Positions 44,406 to 52,820 of a stretch of 64,000 bases of DNA are shown here, in pieces. Origin of the DNA: Kribbella rubisoli (lineage in GTDB: Bacteria; Actinomycetota; Actinomycetes; Propionibacteriales; Kribbellaceae); assembly GCF_004217145.1 (NCBI RefSeq), contig NZ_SHKR01000017.1, forward strand, positions 457,662-521,661, in the 5' to 3' direction. Under the pieces are notes generated by a model. The model had not been told where the DNA came from. It did not search any database and was given only the letters and a program-made list of their open reading frames with translations. The translations under genes and the position numbers were made by a program. Position 1 is the first letter of the stretch, and each line of letters opens with the position of its first letter.

Positions 44406-46403
44406 GTGGCGGTGGGTGTTGATGTGCGGGATCTGCTGGAAGCTGCCGTGGCCGGGATCGCCGGTCAGACACGGCCTGGGCAGGTGGAGATGGCGCAAGC
44501 CGTGGACACCGCGATGCACGACGGATCGCATCTGCTCGTGCAGGCCGGCACCGGCACCGGCAAGTCCCTCGGATACCTCGTGCCCGCGCTGCTGCATGCG
44601 ATCGAGGACCGCCGCGTGGTCGTCTCCACCGCGACCCTCGCATTGCAGTCGCAGCTTGTCGACCGCGACGTCCCGGCGCTCCTCGACGCGACCGAGAAGC
44701 TCCTGCCGCGCAGACCGAAGTACGCGATCCAGAAGGGGCGGAACAACTACGCCTGCCTGCACCGGATCCGCGAGGGCGCGCCGGACGACGACGGGATGCT
44801 CGTCGATGTGCCGCCGCCGGGCGAGGTCGGTCGCCAGGTCATCGAGCTCCGCGACTGGGCCGAGCAGCAGCTGGCCGACGGCGAGGCGGGCGACCGCGAC
44901 CACGCGCCCTCCCATCAGTACCAGGCCTGGCAGCAGATCGCGATCGCCGCGCGCGAGTGCCTCGGCGCGCAGAAATGCCCGTACGGCGAGGAGTGCTTCG
45001 CCGAGAAGGCCAAGGAGCACGCCCGCAAGGCCGACATCGTCATCACCAACCACGCCCTGCTCTCGATCGACGCCTTCGAGAACCGCACGGTTCTGCCCGA
45101 GCACGACGTCGTCATCGTCGACGAGGCGCACGAGCTGCCCGCCCGGGTCACCGGTGCCGCGGGTGACGAGCTGTCGCCGCAGATGGTCGAGCGCGCCGCC
45201 AAGCGGGCCCGCCGGTTCGTCGACGACGACAAGGCCGACGACCTGATCGACGCCTCCGACGCCCTCCGCGCAGCCCTCGACGGCACCCGCGAGGGGCGGA
45301 TCGAGGCATCGAACGGGCCCGTCCTCGAGGCCGCTGCCTTGGTCCGCGACGCGGCCCGCGGGATGTACTCCGACCTCAACAAGAAGTCCGACGACAAGGA
45401 CGACGACCCGGACGGCGCCAAGCGGCAGTCCAAGGGCGCGGTCAAGGAGATCTTCGACGTCGCCGAACGCGTCGCTGCGCTGAGCGACCTCGACGTTGTC
45501 TGGATGATCGACCGCGACCGCTTCGGCCGCGAGCTCCGGATCGCCCCGCTGACTGTGGCCGGCCTGCTTCGCGAGCTGGTGCTGCGCGACCGCACCGCCA
45601 TTCTGACGTCCGCGACGCTGACGCTCGGCGGTGACTTCGATGCGATCGCCCGCCAGGTCGGTCTCCGGCCCGCGGACAAGCTCGCTGACGACGACGAGAT
45701 GCCGGAACTCGACTCCGACGACGAAACCGCCCCGCTGCCGTGGCGCGGTCTCGACGTCGGCTCCCCGTTCGAGTACGAGAAGCAGGCGATTCTGTATGTC
45801 GCGAAGCACCTGCCGCCGCCCCACCGCGACGGCCTGGGCAAGAAGCAGTTCGAGGAGATCATCGACCTGATCACCGCGGCGGGCGGCCGGACGCTCGGTC
45901 TGTTCTCGTCCCGCCGCGCCGCCGAGGCAGCGACAGCCGCCGTACGCGAGGCCACCGACCTGAAGGTGCTGTGTCAGGGCGATGCGCAGCTCGGGGAGCT
46001 CGCCCGCGAGTTCGTCGACGACCCGGAGACCTCGCTGTTCGGGACGCTGTCCCTGTGGCAGGGGATCGACGTGCCGGGTTCGACCTGCAACCTGGTGATC
46101 ATCGACCGCGTCCCGTTCCCGCGGCCCGATGAGCCCCTGATGGCGGCCCGCCAGCGCGCGGTCGACGAAGCGGGCGGCAACGGGTTCATGGCCGTGGCCG
46201 CGACGCACGCCGGACTGCTGCTCGCGCAGGGGACCGGCCGGTTGATCCGCCGCAGTACCGATCGCGGCGTCGTCGCGATCCTCGACCCCCGCATCGTCAC
46301 CCAGCGGTACGGCGCGTTCCTGCGCGCCTCCTTGCCCCCGATGTGGCCGACCGCCGATCGTGAGAAGGTGCTCGGCGCCTTGAAACGACTGCAGTCCACA
46401 TGA
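44406..46403 (+). CDS. DinG/XPD-type ATP-dependent DNA helicase
   Basis: 665 aa, GTG start (another GTG two codons on). Superfamily 2 helicase: Walker A QAGTGTGKS (residues 47-54), four cysteines of the XPD-like [4Fe-4S] cluster (one near residue 118, three in ECLGAQKCPYGEEC near 184-198), VIVDEAHELP (DEAH), and the closing ATHAGLLLAQGTGRLIRR. 5'-3' unwinding of damaged or R-loop DNA is the family role. Its stop overlaps the ligase start (ATGA), so both proteins are made together. Confidence 0.92.
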   Translation: MAVGVDVRDLLEAAVAGIAGQTRPGQVEMAQAVDTAMHDGSHLLVQAGTGTGKSLGYLVPALLHAIEDRRVVVSTATLALQSQLVDRDVPALLDATEKLLPRRPKYAIQKGRNNYACLHRIREGAPDDDGMLVDVPPPGEVGRQVIELRDWAEQQLADGEAGDRDHAPSHQYQAWQQIAIAARECLGAQKCPYGEECFAEKAKEHARKADIVITNHALLSIDAFENRTVLPEHDVVIVDEAHELPARVTGAAGDELSPQMVERAAKRARRFVDDDKADDLIDASDALRAALDGTREGRIEASNGPVLEAAALVRDAARGMYSDLNKKSDDKDDDPDGAKRQSKGAVKEIFDVAERVAALSDLDVVWMIDRDRFGRELRIAPLTVAGLLRELVLRDRTAILTSATLTLGGDFDAIARQVGLRPADKLADDDEMPELDSDDETAPLPWRGLDVGSPFEYEKQAILYVAKHLPPPHRDGLGKKQFEEIIDLITAAGGRTLGLFSSRRAAEAATAAVREATDLKVLCQGDAQLGELAREFVDDPETSLFGTLSLWQGIDVPGSTCNLVIIDRVPFPRPDEPLMAARQRAVDEAGGNGFMAVAATHAGLLLAQGTGRLIRRSTDRGVVAILDPRIVTQRYGAFLRASLPPMWPTADREKVLGALKRLQST

Positions 46404-47377
46404 GTCCGGCCGGTCCGCCCGTGCTGCCGATGATGGCGTCGCTGGGGCAGATGCCATCAGGTTCGGGCTGGTCGTACGAACTGAAGTGGGACGGCATCCG
46501 CGTGATCGCCGAGGTCGACGACGGCGTGTGCCGGCTCTGGTCGCGCAACAGCCACGATGTCTCCGGCGGGTACCCGGAGCTGCTTGGTCTCGCCGAAGCG
46601 CCGGGCCTGCGGCTGCCCGCCGTACTCGATGGTGAGATCGTCACGCTGGACGAGAAGGGCGCGCCGTCGTTCGGCCTGCTGCAGCGGCGGATGCACGTGC
46701 GCGATCCACGTCAGCTCAGACATCTGATCACCGAGGTGCCGGTCTCGGTCCGGCTCTTCGACGTCCTCCGCTTCGACGGCAAGTGGTTGCTAGAGGCAAC
46801 GTACGACGATCGTCGCGGACTGCTCGACTCGCTCGACATCGGCGACCCGTTCTGGGAGATCCCGCCCGCGCTGCAGGACGGTTCGGAGGCCTTGGACCAG
46901 TCCGCCGCACAAGGGCTCGAAGGCGTCGTCGCGAAACGGCGCAAGTCCCGCTACCTCCCTGGCCGTCGCAGCTCCGACTGGATCAAGATCAAGCCGGTGC
47001 AGACCAGGGATGTCGTGCTGTGCGGATGGCATCCGGGGGAGGGCAACCGCGAAGGGACGATCGGCTCGTTCTACTGCGGCGCGTACGCCGAACCCGGCGG
47101 CGAGCTCGTGCTGATCGGCAAGGTCGGATCCGGCCTGGACTTCGCGACCCTCGACATGCTCAGCGCCGAGCTGGCCGGGCTCGAGATCGACCGCCCGTCG
47201 TTCGACCCGTCGAGCATCCCGATGACCGACCGGCGGCGGGCACACTGGCTCGATCCCGTCCTGGTCGCCGAGGTCACCTTCTCCGGCTGGGGCGGCGACG
47301 GCCGGCTCCGGCATCCGGTCTGGCGTGGATTGCGCCTCGACATCAACCCGGAGACGGTTCTCGTCTCGCGAAACTGA
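46400..47377 (+). CDS. ATP-dependent DNA ligase
   Basis: 325 aa. Nucleotidyltransferase motifs: KWDGIR with the adenylated Lys29, LDGEIVTLDE, EGVVAKRR and WIKIKP, followed by an OB-fold domain (RDVVLCGWHPGEG ... VTFSGWGGDGRLRHPVW). Size and motifs match the ligase module of LigD or stand-alone LigC-type enzymes. No Ku, polymerase or nuclease domain is attached. Coupled to the helicase gene, which suggests joint action in repair. Confidence 0.92.
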   Translation: MSPAGPPVLPMMASLGQMPSGSGWSYELKWDGIRVIAEVDDGVCRLWSRNSHDVSGGYPELLGLAEAPGLRLPAVLDGEIVTLDEKGAPSFGLLQRRMHVRDPRQLRHLITEVPVSVRLFDVLRFDGKWLLEATYDDRRGLLDSLDIGDPFWEIPPALQDGSEALDQSAAQGLEGVVAKRRKSRYLPGRRSSDWIKIKPVQTRDVVLCGWHPGEGNREGTIGSFYCGAYAEPGGELVLIGKVGSGLDFATLDMLSAELAGLEIDRPSFDPSSIPMTDRRRAHWLDPVLVAEVTFSGWGGDGRLRHPVWRGLRLDINPETVLVSRN

Positions 47378-47535
47378 CTGTGCAGCTGCATTTGCAGGCC
47401 GCCGCGACATGCAGGCAGCAGCAGGAAATGTTCGAAATGCGGAGAAGATTCTGAGGTGCTGCGACGCCTTCTGTTCAGCTGTCGCAGGAATTCAGCAAGC
47501 CGACAGTTGCGTACGGCCCCGAATCGCGGTCAGGG

Positions 47536-48045
47536 TCAGTCGTTCGTTTCCCGCGACGGTGCCGGCACCGCCAGTGCCGCCTCGATCTTGTCGGCCAGCT
47601 TCTCCGGCGAGTGGGTGGGCGAGTAACGCGCGATCACCCCGCCGTCGCGGCCGAGCAGGAACTTCGTGAAGTTCCACTTGATCCGGCCGCCGAGCAGGCC
47701 GCCCTGCTCGCGTTTCAGCCAGTTGTACAACGGAATCGTCCTCGATCCGTTGACATCGATCTTGGCGAACATCGGGAACGTGACGTGGTAGATCGTCGAG
47801 CAGAAGTTCGCGATCTCGTTCTCGTCACCGGGCTCCTGGTGGCCGAACTGGTCGCAGGGAAAGCCGAGCACCGAGAAGCCCTGCCGGCGGTACGTCCGGT
47901 AGAGCTTCTGAAGACCTGTGTACTGCGGGGTCTGGGCACACTGCGACGCCGTGTTCACCACCAGGAGCACCTGGTCGCGGAAATCGGCAAGAGACTGTTC
48001 ATTGCCTTCGATCCGCGTGGCGCTGAAGTCATAGACAGTCGTCAT
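47536..48045 (-). CDS. Glutathione peroxidase family protein
   Basis: 169 aa thiol peroxidase. Peroxidatic Cys36 sits in NTASQCAQTPQY, Gln66... in PCDQFGHQEPG (usual PCNQF, here Asp) and Trp124/Asn125 in WNFTKFLL. In actinobacteria such enzymes usually work with thioredoxin. A second cysteine (FCSTIYH, Cys82) could serve as resolving partner. Monocistronic; a 158-base gap toward the ligase holds nothing I can name. Confidence 0.92.
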   Translation of the reverse strand: MTTVYDFSATRIEGNEQSLADFRDQVLLVVNTASQCAQTPQYTGLQKLYRTYRRQGFSVLGFPCDQFGHQEPGDENEIANFCSTIYHVTFPMFAKIDVNGSRTIPLYNWLKREQGGLLGGRIKWNFTKFLLGRDGGVIARYSPTHSPEKLADKIEAALAVPAPSRETND

Positions 48046-48093
48046 AGCTCAATGCTGACACGACACGCCGGACTTCGCTCGCCGTCTGACATG

Positions 48094-48915
48094 TCAGACT
48101 CGGCGCAGAACTGTTACGACCTTTCCGAGAATGACGGCGTCCTTACCGTCGATCGGCTCGAAGGCCGGGTTGTGCGGCAGCAGCAGGATCTCGGTCTTGG
48201 TCTTCTTGAACGTCTTCACGGTCGCCTCGCCGTCGATCATCGCGGCCACGATGTCGCCGTTCTCCGCGGTCTGCTCCTGCCGGACGACGACCCAGTCGCC
48301 GTCGCAGATCGCCGCGTCGATCATCGACTCGCCCTTGACCTTCAGCATGAACAGCGTGCCCTCGCCGACCATTGCCTTAGGCAACGGGAAGACCTCTTCG
48401 ATCTCCTGCTCGGCCAGGATCGGGTTACCGGCGGCGATCTGGCCGACCACCGGCACGTAGACCGCGTCCGGATGCGCGTCGCCGGCACCGGTCTCGTCGT
48501 ACGTCGTCTGCCGCACCGAGCCGAGCGCCGAACGGCGGGCGGCCGCGTCGACCTCACCCGGGTAACGGACCTCGATCGCCCTTGGCCGGTTGGGATCGCG
48601 GCGCAGCAGACCCTTCTGCTCGAGCACGCGAAGCTGGTGTGACACCGAGGAGGAACTGGTCAGCCCGACCTTCTCGCCGATCTCGCGCATCGAGGGCGGG
48701 TAGCCGCGGCTGTCCACCGAATCGCGGATCACGTCCAGCACGCGGCGCTGGCGCGGGGTCAGACCGGTCGCGTCGGCCGGCCCGTCGGGCAGCTCGCTCA
48801 CGGTCCGGTCCGCAGCCTTGTCCGCAGCCTTGTCCGCACCGGTGCGCGCGGGTCCTTGCTGTCCCGCCCCGCCACCCCGGTCATCCTTGCTGGGTCCGCT
48901 CGGCGTCCTGGCCAT
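48094..48915 (-). CDS. lexA: LexA repressor
   Basis: 273 aa, ATG with GAGGAG 9 bases upstream. About 48 residues of charged Gly/Ala-rich extension, then the winged HTH (PPSMREIGEKVGLTSSSSVSHQLRVLEQ), the Ala162-Gly163 cleavage site in QIAAGNP, and the Ser197/Lys234 catalytic dyad (GESM, ATVKTF). RecA-stimulated self-cleavage turns on the SOS genes. Two LexA-type boxes lie 90-135 bases upstream, so it controls itself. Confidence 0.95.
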   Translation of the reverse strand: MARTPSGPSKDDRGGGAGQQGPARTGADKAADKAADRTVSELPDGPADATGLTPRQRRVLDVIRDSVDSRGYPPSMREIGEKVGLTSSSSVSHQLRVLEQKGLLRRDPNRPRAIEVRYPGEVDAAARRSALGSVRQTTYDETGAGDAHPDAVYVPVVGQIAAGNPILAEQEIEEVFPLPKAMVGEGTLFMLKVKGESMIDAAICDGDWVVVRQEQTAENGDIVAAMIDGEATVKTFKKTKTEILLLPHNPAFEPIDGKDAVILGKVVTVLRRV

Positions 48916-49005
48916 CGGTGGTTGCTCCTCGGGTCGGGCCGGCGATCACACCACCGGCCGAAGCTTGCTCGACTGTGATGACCGTAGACCGAATTCTGAG
49001 ATTCT

Positions 49006-49049
49006 TCAAACATCTGTTCGAAGGCGTGTCGGTTCGCACATCTGTTCGT
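49006..49049. promoter_or_regulatory. LexA (SOS) boxes 1 and 2, lexA side
   Basis: 49006-49021 TCAAACATCTGTTCGA and 49034-49049 TCGCACATCTGTTCGT each match the actinobacterial consensus TCGAAC-N4-GTTCGA with one or two mismatches. Their centres are 28 bases apart. Nearest start is lexA. Confidence 0.8.
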
Positions 49050-49153
49050 GTGTCAGGTTATAAGCCGCACGCGGGCAACTTCGGCGTCAGGGAATTTCGC
49101 GGGCGTGTCCTGGTTGGAAGTGGTTGCGCGACGGGTGCCTGTCGGTTAATCAT

Positions 49154-49185
49154 TCGTACAGACGTTCGATCGAACAGGTGTTCGG
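49154..49185. promoter_or_regulatory. LexA (SOS) boxes 3 and 4, LysM-gene side
   Basis: 49154-49169 TCGTACAGACGTTCGA and 49170-49185 TCGAACAGGTGTTCGG are directly abutted 16-mers, each one mismatch from the LexA consensus. They lie 100 bases before the LysM gene start. Confidence 0.82.
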
Positions 49186-49284
49186 TCGGGGCCGGGCCGG
49201 CCGAACTTCAGAAACTGTCGGAGGCGGCCGGTAGACAGGACTCAACACCGCAGGACGCGCACTGACCGAGGTCTGGAGGATCCG

Positions 49285-49794
49285 ATGAGCACAGCAGCTC
49301 TGGCGGCAAACCCACTGGCACCACACCGCTCACCCGAGCCCGCCGTGGCGCCGGTGACCACACCGGTGACAGCGCTGCGCCGTCGGCCGCGCATCGACGG
49401 AGCGACCGACTCGCTTCCGGTCCGGGCCTGCTCCGGCGAGGCGCTCGGCCGCCACGCCACGCCGACCCGTCAGCGCCCCGAGGTCGAGCCGTCCGCCCTC
49501 CGCCTGACCCGCCGCGGGCGCATGCTGCTGACCGCCGTGTCGGTCTTGATCTTCGGCTCGGCGATCGTCGTCCTGGGTCTCCGCGTCACCGGCGTAATCG
49601 AGCCCGGCCCACACTTCACCCACACCGTCCCGGTCCAGGTGGCGCCCGGTCAGACCCTCTGGTCGATCGCGCAGAACACCAACCCCGCCGAGGATCCCGC
49701 GACGATCGTCGAGAAGATCGCCGACCTGAACAAACTCTCCAGCCCGGCCGACATCACCCCGGGGGAGACGCTCCAGATCCCGATCGCCGGCTGA
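49285..49794 (+). CDS. SOS-linked LysM membrane protein (DivS/ChiZ-like division inhibitor)
   Basis: 169 aa. A cytoplasmic N-terminus of about 75 residues, one membrane helix (MLLTAVSVLIFGSAIVVLGL) and a C-terminal LysM domain (VQVAPGQTLWSIAQNTNPAEDPATIVEKIADLNKL ... ITPGETLQIP) that would touch peptidoglycan. Same place and design as mycobacterial ChiZ (Rv2719c) and Corynebacterium DivS, which sit divergent from lexA and halt septation after DNA damage. Two LexA boxes precede it. Confidence 0.85.
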   Translation: MSTAALAANPLAPHRSPEPAVAPVTTPVTALRRRPRIDGATDSLPVRACSGEALGRHATPTRQRPEVEPSALRLTRRGRMLLTAVSVLIFGSAIVVLGLRVTGVIEPGPHFTHTVPVQVAPGQTLWSIAQNTNPAEDPATIVEKIADLNKLSSPADITPGETLQIPIAG

Positions 49795-50563
49795 GCTTGG
49801 TGGCGTAGCCCAGGTAGGACAGATCGATCCGCCGCACCTGACCGATATCCATCCGCCGACTCGCCTCGCCGAACGACAGCTGCCCGAGTCGCACCCGCAC
49901 GAAGTTCCACCCCAATGACGCCAGACCTGCTCGCGGCCCGAGTCCGACGATCTCGCCCAGCCGCAGGCCGTGCCGCCGCAGAATCGCCTCGAGTTCGAGC
50001 GGCTTGATGAACATCGCCCAGGAGTGGACGCCGGTGTCGACAACCCGCGTCAATCTCCACTCCTGTAGCAGCTTGATGAAGAACAGCTTCGAGGCCCGAG
50101 TCCGGTTGATCGTGTCGAACAGGTAGACCCCGCCGGGCTTCAGCACCCGGGCCGTCTCCGCGACAACTTGATCCAACTCCGCGACATGCTCGAGCACATC
50201 ACAGCAGTACGCGATATCGACGCTCTCGTCCTTGAGCGCAAGCCGTTCGCCGGCATTCACGACGTACCCGATCTTCAGCCCGGACGCCGTTGCGTGCTGC
50301 CGCGCCGTCCTGATCGACACCTCTGACGGATCGACGCCGAGGACTCGGCATCCGATGTGCGCGAACTCCTCGGCCAGGAAGCCACCGCCGCATCCGACGT
50401 CGACGGCGCGCAGGCCGGCCGGATCGAGTCCGAGTCGATCGAGTACGTCGCGGAAGTACGCGAACCGCGCAGGCGTGAAGCTGCCGTTCAGCGCATTCAG
50501 TGGATTCGACTCGTCCCACCAGCCGCTGCCCAGCCGGTCGTAGATCGCATTGTCAATCGGCAT
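49754..50563 (-). CDS. SAM-dependent methyltransferase (UbiG-like)
   Basis: 269 aa; the ATG at 50563 and a GTG just before it are equivalent starts. Rossmann fold: VDVGCGGGFLAEEFA (motif I), GVDPSEVS (acidic motif), VDIAYCCDVLEHV, LKPGGVYLFDTI. WDESNPLNALNGSFTPARFAYFRD resembles 3-demethylubiquinone O-methyltransferases, but actinobacteria make menaquinone, so the substrate is unknown. Overlaps the LysM gene tail to tail by 41 bases. Confidence 0.87.
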   Translation of the reverse strand: MPIDNAIYDRLGSGWWDESNPLNALNGSFTPARFAYFRDVLDRLGLDPAGLRAVDVGCGGGFLAEEFAHIGCRVLGVDPSEVSIRTARQHATASGLKIGYVVNAGERLALKDESVDIAYCCDVLEHVAELDQVVAETARVLKPGGVYLFDTINRTRASKLFFIKLLQEWRLTRVVDTGVHSWAMFIKPLELEAILRRHGLRLGEIVGLGPRAGLASLGWNFVRVRLGQLSFGEASRRMDIGQVRRIDLSYLGYATKLSRRSGSGASPPG

Positions 50564-51119
50564 CACGCCAATCGTCCTCCCGCAAGGCGTACACGTACTC
50601 GTTCGCCCATTCGCCCTTGAACTGGAGTGCGTCGATGAAATGCGCCTCCCGACGCATCCCCAGCCGCTCGAGCAATCGAGCCGACGCGTCGTTCCGATCG
50701 TCCAGCACCGCGACGATCCGGTGCAGCCCGAGCTCCTCGAACCCGACCCGCAACATCTCCCGCGCCGCCTCCGCCGCCAGCCCTTTGCCCTGGTACGCCG
50801 TGTGCAGCGCGAACCCGATCTCGCCCTGACGATCGATCTCGCTCTCCCACTTCAGCAGGACCTCGCCGATCACGGTGCCGCTCTCGCGAAGCTCGATCGC
50901 GAGCACCAGCCACTGGCCCGACTCCGTCAGCTCGCCCTGCGAGAGCTTCTTCTCCAGCGCGACCCGCGTCTCCTCGCGATCGCGCACCGGCCACGGCGTG
51001 TACCGCACCACCTCCGGCCGCGAATGGAACGCGTACAGATCATCAAGGTCGTCCATCCGATGCGGCCGCAGCTCCAGCCGCTCGGTCCGCAGTGGGTACG
51101 CGGGTCGGAATCCAGTCAC
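50553..51119 (-). CDS. GNAT N-acetyltransferase (RimJ/RimL type)
   Basis: 188 aa from a GTG with GAGG about 9 bases upstream. LRTERLELRPHRMDDLDDLYAFHSRPEVVRYTPW is the common opening; acetyl-CoA loop TAYQGKGLAAEAAREML; closing LGMRREAHFIDALQFKGEW. Small-molecule or ribosomal-protein acetylation. It overlaps the methyltransferase gene by 11 bases and is divergent from the TetR gene. Confidence 0.87.
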   Translation of the reverse strand: MTGFRPAYPLRTERLELRPHRMDDLDDLYAFHSRPEVVRYTPWPVRDREETRVALEKKLSQGELTESGQWLVLAIELRESGTVIGEVLLKWESEIDRQGEIGFALHTAYQGKGLAAEAAREMLRVGFEELGLHRIVAVLDDRNDASARLLERLGMRREAHFIDALQFKGEWANEYVYALREDDWRDAD

Positions 51120-51140
51120 GGCACCATCCTCGGCTACGCT

Positions 51141-51157
51141 GTCTAATGACGTTAGAC
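51141..51157. promoter_or_regulatory. Inverted repeat, probable TetR operator
   Basis: GTCTAATGACGTTAGAC: 6-base arms GTCTAA/TTAGAC around TGACG, with arm bases also present just outside (TAGACAGT). It lies between the GNAT gene and the divergent TetR gene, the usual place for a self-regulating TetR. Confidence 0.7.
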
Positions 51158-51193
51158 AGTACCCGCACCCAACCACCCCGACAACGAGATTTC

Positions 51194-51793
51194 ATGACCA
51201 GACGCGACCCGTCGTCCCATGCGGCTGCCGGCATCACGGTGCCTGCGATCGCCGACGCCGCCTTGGCTGTCATCCGCGCAGACGGCGTCGACGGCCTGAC
51301 GATGCGCGCGGTCGCCGAACGGCTCCACGTCCGCGCGCCAACCCTGTATCACCACGTCCACAACAAGTCCGACCTACTCGACCTGGTTGCACGCAACGCG
51401 TTCGATCAGTTCGCCGCGGACAACGCGGCGTACGAGAAGCTGCAGACCATCGACGCGTGGATCGCACTGACGAGATCCGGCTCCCTCGAACTGCGCGCCT
51501 TCTACGCCGATCACCCAGGGCTGGCCGGACTGATCCAGTCAAAGGCCACGTCTGATCGCGACCAGGGCGACGGATCCCGTGCAGAGCTCATCCGTGCCCA
51601 GATCGACGCCCTCGTCCGACTCGGCGTACCAGAGTCCGAAGCGCGTCACCTGTTCGAAGTCACCGCTCGATGGAGCCTGGCCGCCGTCGTCGCGGAGTCC
51701 GCAGCGTCGGTCGGCACCCCGGACGTCTTCACCGACGGCCTCGACCTTTTCCTGTACGGCGTACGCGCCCGCCTGGTCGATCTGGTCAGCTGA
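51194..51793 (+). CDS. TetR family transcriptional regulator
   Basis: 199 aa from MTRRDPSSHAAAG; an ATG 16 codons earlier lies inside the operator and is less likely. HTH GLTMRAVAERLHVRAPTLYHHVHNKSDLLD, and a helical ligand domain of TetR_C type with no recognised ligand. Ends overlapping the nucleoside hydrolase gene by 8 bases (convergent). It probably controls the GNAT/methyltransferase pair and itself. Confidence 0.88.
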   Translation: MTRRDPSSHAAAGITVPAIADAALAVIRADGVDGLTMRAVAERLHVRAPTLYHHVHNKSDLLDLVARNAFDQFAADNAAYEKLQTIDAWIALTRSGSLELRAFYADHPGLAGLIQSKATSDRDQGDGSRAELIRAQIDALVRLGVPESEARHLFEVTARWSLAAVVAESAASVGTPDVFTDGLDLFLYGVRARLVDLVS

Positions 51794-52736
51794 CGGTCGC
51801 GAGCCACATCTCGGCGTACCGCTTGCCGTCCACCGCCGTCGCGACCTGAACCGTCGTCGGCGACAGACCATGCGGGTCGCTGGTCAGATCGGCCGACCAG
51901 TCCCGCGTGTCGACGATGGTCCGCCCGCGCGACCAGCTTCCCGACAACTCGATCCGCACCGGGAACGGCTGCGTCGTCAGGCCGGACGGATCGATCACCG
52001 CACACACCGCGCCGCCGTCGCCGATGCTCGCTCCATCGGATTGGTACAGGCTGCTCCGCTTCTCGATCAGCTTCCGCGCCAGCTCCGCCGACGGCGATCC
52101 GCTCAACCCACGCGCCTGCTCCAACGTGACCACCACGTCGTAGAAGACATCCAGCCCGTACATCGTCGTCGGCACGTCGAGTTCACTGGCCGCGGTCAGC
52201 ACGATCGCGGCCGCCTCCGGGTCGGTCCAGATATTGAACTCCGCCGATGCCGTCGCGTTCCCGATCCCTGCGGCGCCACCCATGAACACGATCTCGCGCA
52301 ATCCGGCCGTCGCATCCGGATACGTCCGCAGCAGCAACGCGATATTCGTCAGCGGCGCCAACGGAATCAGCGTGATCAGCTCACCGGTCGCCGCGGCCTC
52401 CCGCAGTACGTCGCGCAGCAGCTCGACCGCGTGCCGCGGATCCGTCGTCCGCGCCGACCGCGGCCAGTCGATGTCCCCGAGCCCATCGGCCCCGTGGACA
52501 TGCCGCGCCATCCGCACCGGCTGAAGCAGCGGTACGGCGGCACCGCGCGCGACCGGCACATCCGGCCGGCCCGCGGCATCGAGCACCGTGAGGGTGTTCC
52601 GGACGACGTCATCAAGTCCGACGTTGCCGCCGGCGCAGGTCACGGCCTTGAGGTCGAGCTCGGGGTGCCGAGCGGCGAGCAGCAGCGCACAGGCGTCGTC
52701 CAGGCCCGTGTCGACATCGAGAATCACCGGCTTCAT
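51786..52736 (-). CDS. Inosine-uridine type nucleoside hydrolase
   Basis: 316 aa, ATG with GAGG about 8-9 bases upstream. Calcium-binding DTGLDDACALLLA (Asp cluster) and VHGADGLGDI, ITLIPLAPLTNIALLL, and GAAGIGNATASAEFNIWTDPEAAAIV are hallmarks. Splits the N-glycosidic bond of purine or pyrimidine ribosides for salvage. Confidence 0.92.
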   Translation of the reverse strand: MKPVILDVDTGLDDACALLLAARHPELDLKAVTCAGGNVGLDDVVRNTLTVLDAAGRPDVPVARGAAVPLLQPVRMARHVHGADGLGDIDWPRSARTTDPRHAVELLRDVLREAAATGELITLIPLAPLTNIALLLRTYPDATAGLREIVFMGGAAGIGNATASAEFNIWTDPEAAAIVLTAASELDVPTTMYGLDVFYDVVVTLEQARGLSGSPSAELARKLIEKRSSLYQSDGASIGDGGAVCAVIDPSGLTTQPFPVRIELSGSWSRGRTIVDTRDWSADLTSDPHGLSPTTVQVATAVDGKRYAEMWLATVS

Positions 52737-52820
52737 GCCGACATCCTCACATCCGGCGTTGGCCGTCGCTTCATCATCGGCTCGGGCGCCGTTCGTCTCG
52801 GCGGGCTTAGGTCCGTGGTG

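Larger units (their letters stand above)
48916..49284. other. Shared SOS intergenic region lexA / LysM gene
   Basis: 369 bases between two divergent genes. Apart from four LexA-box matches (annotated separately) it carries no reading frame I can support. It should hold the promoters of both genes. Confidence 0.7.
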
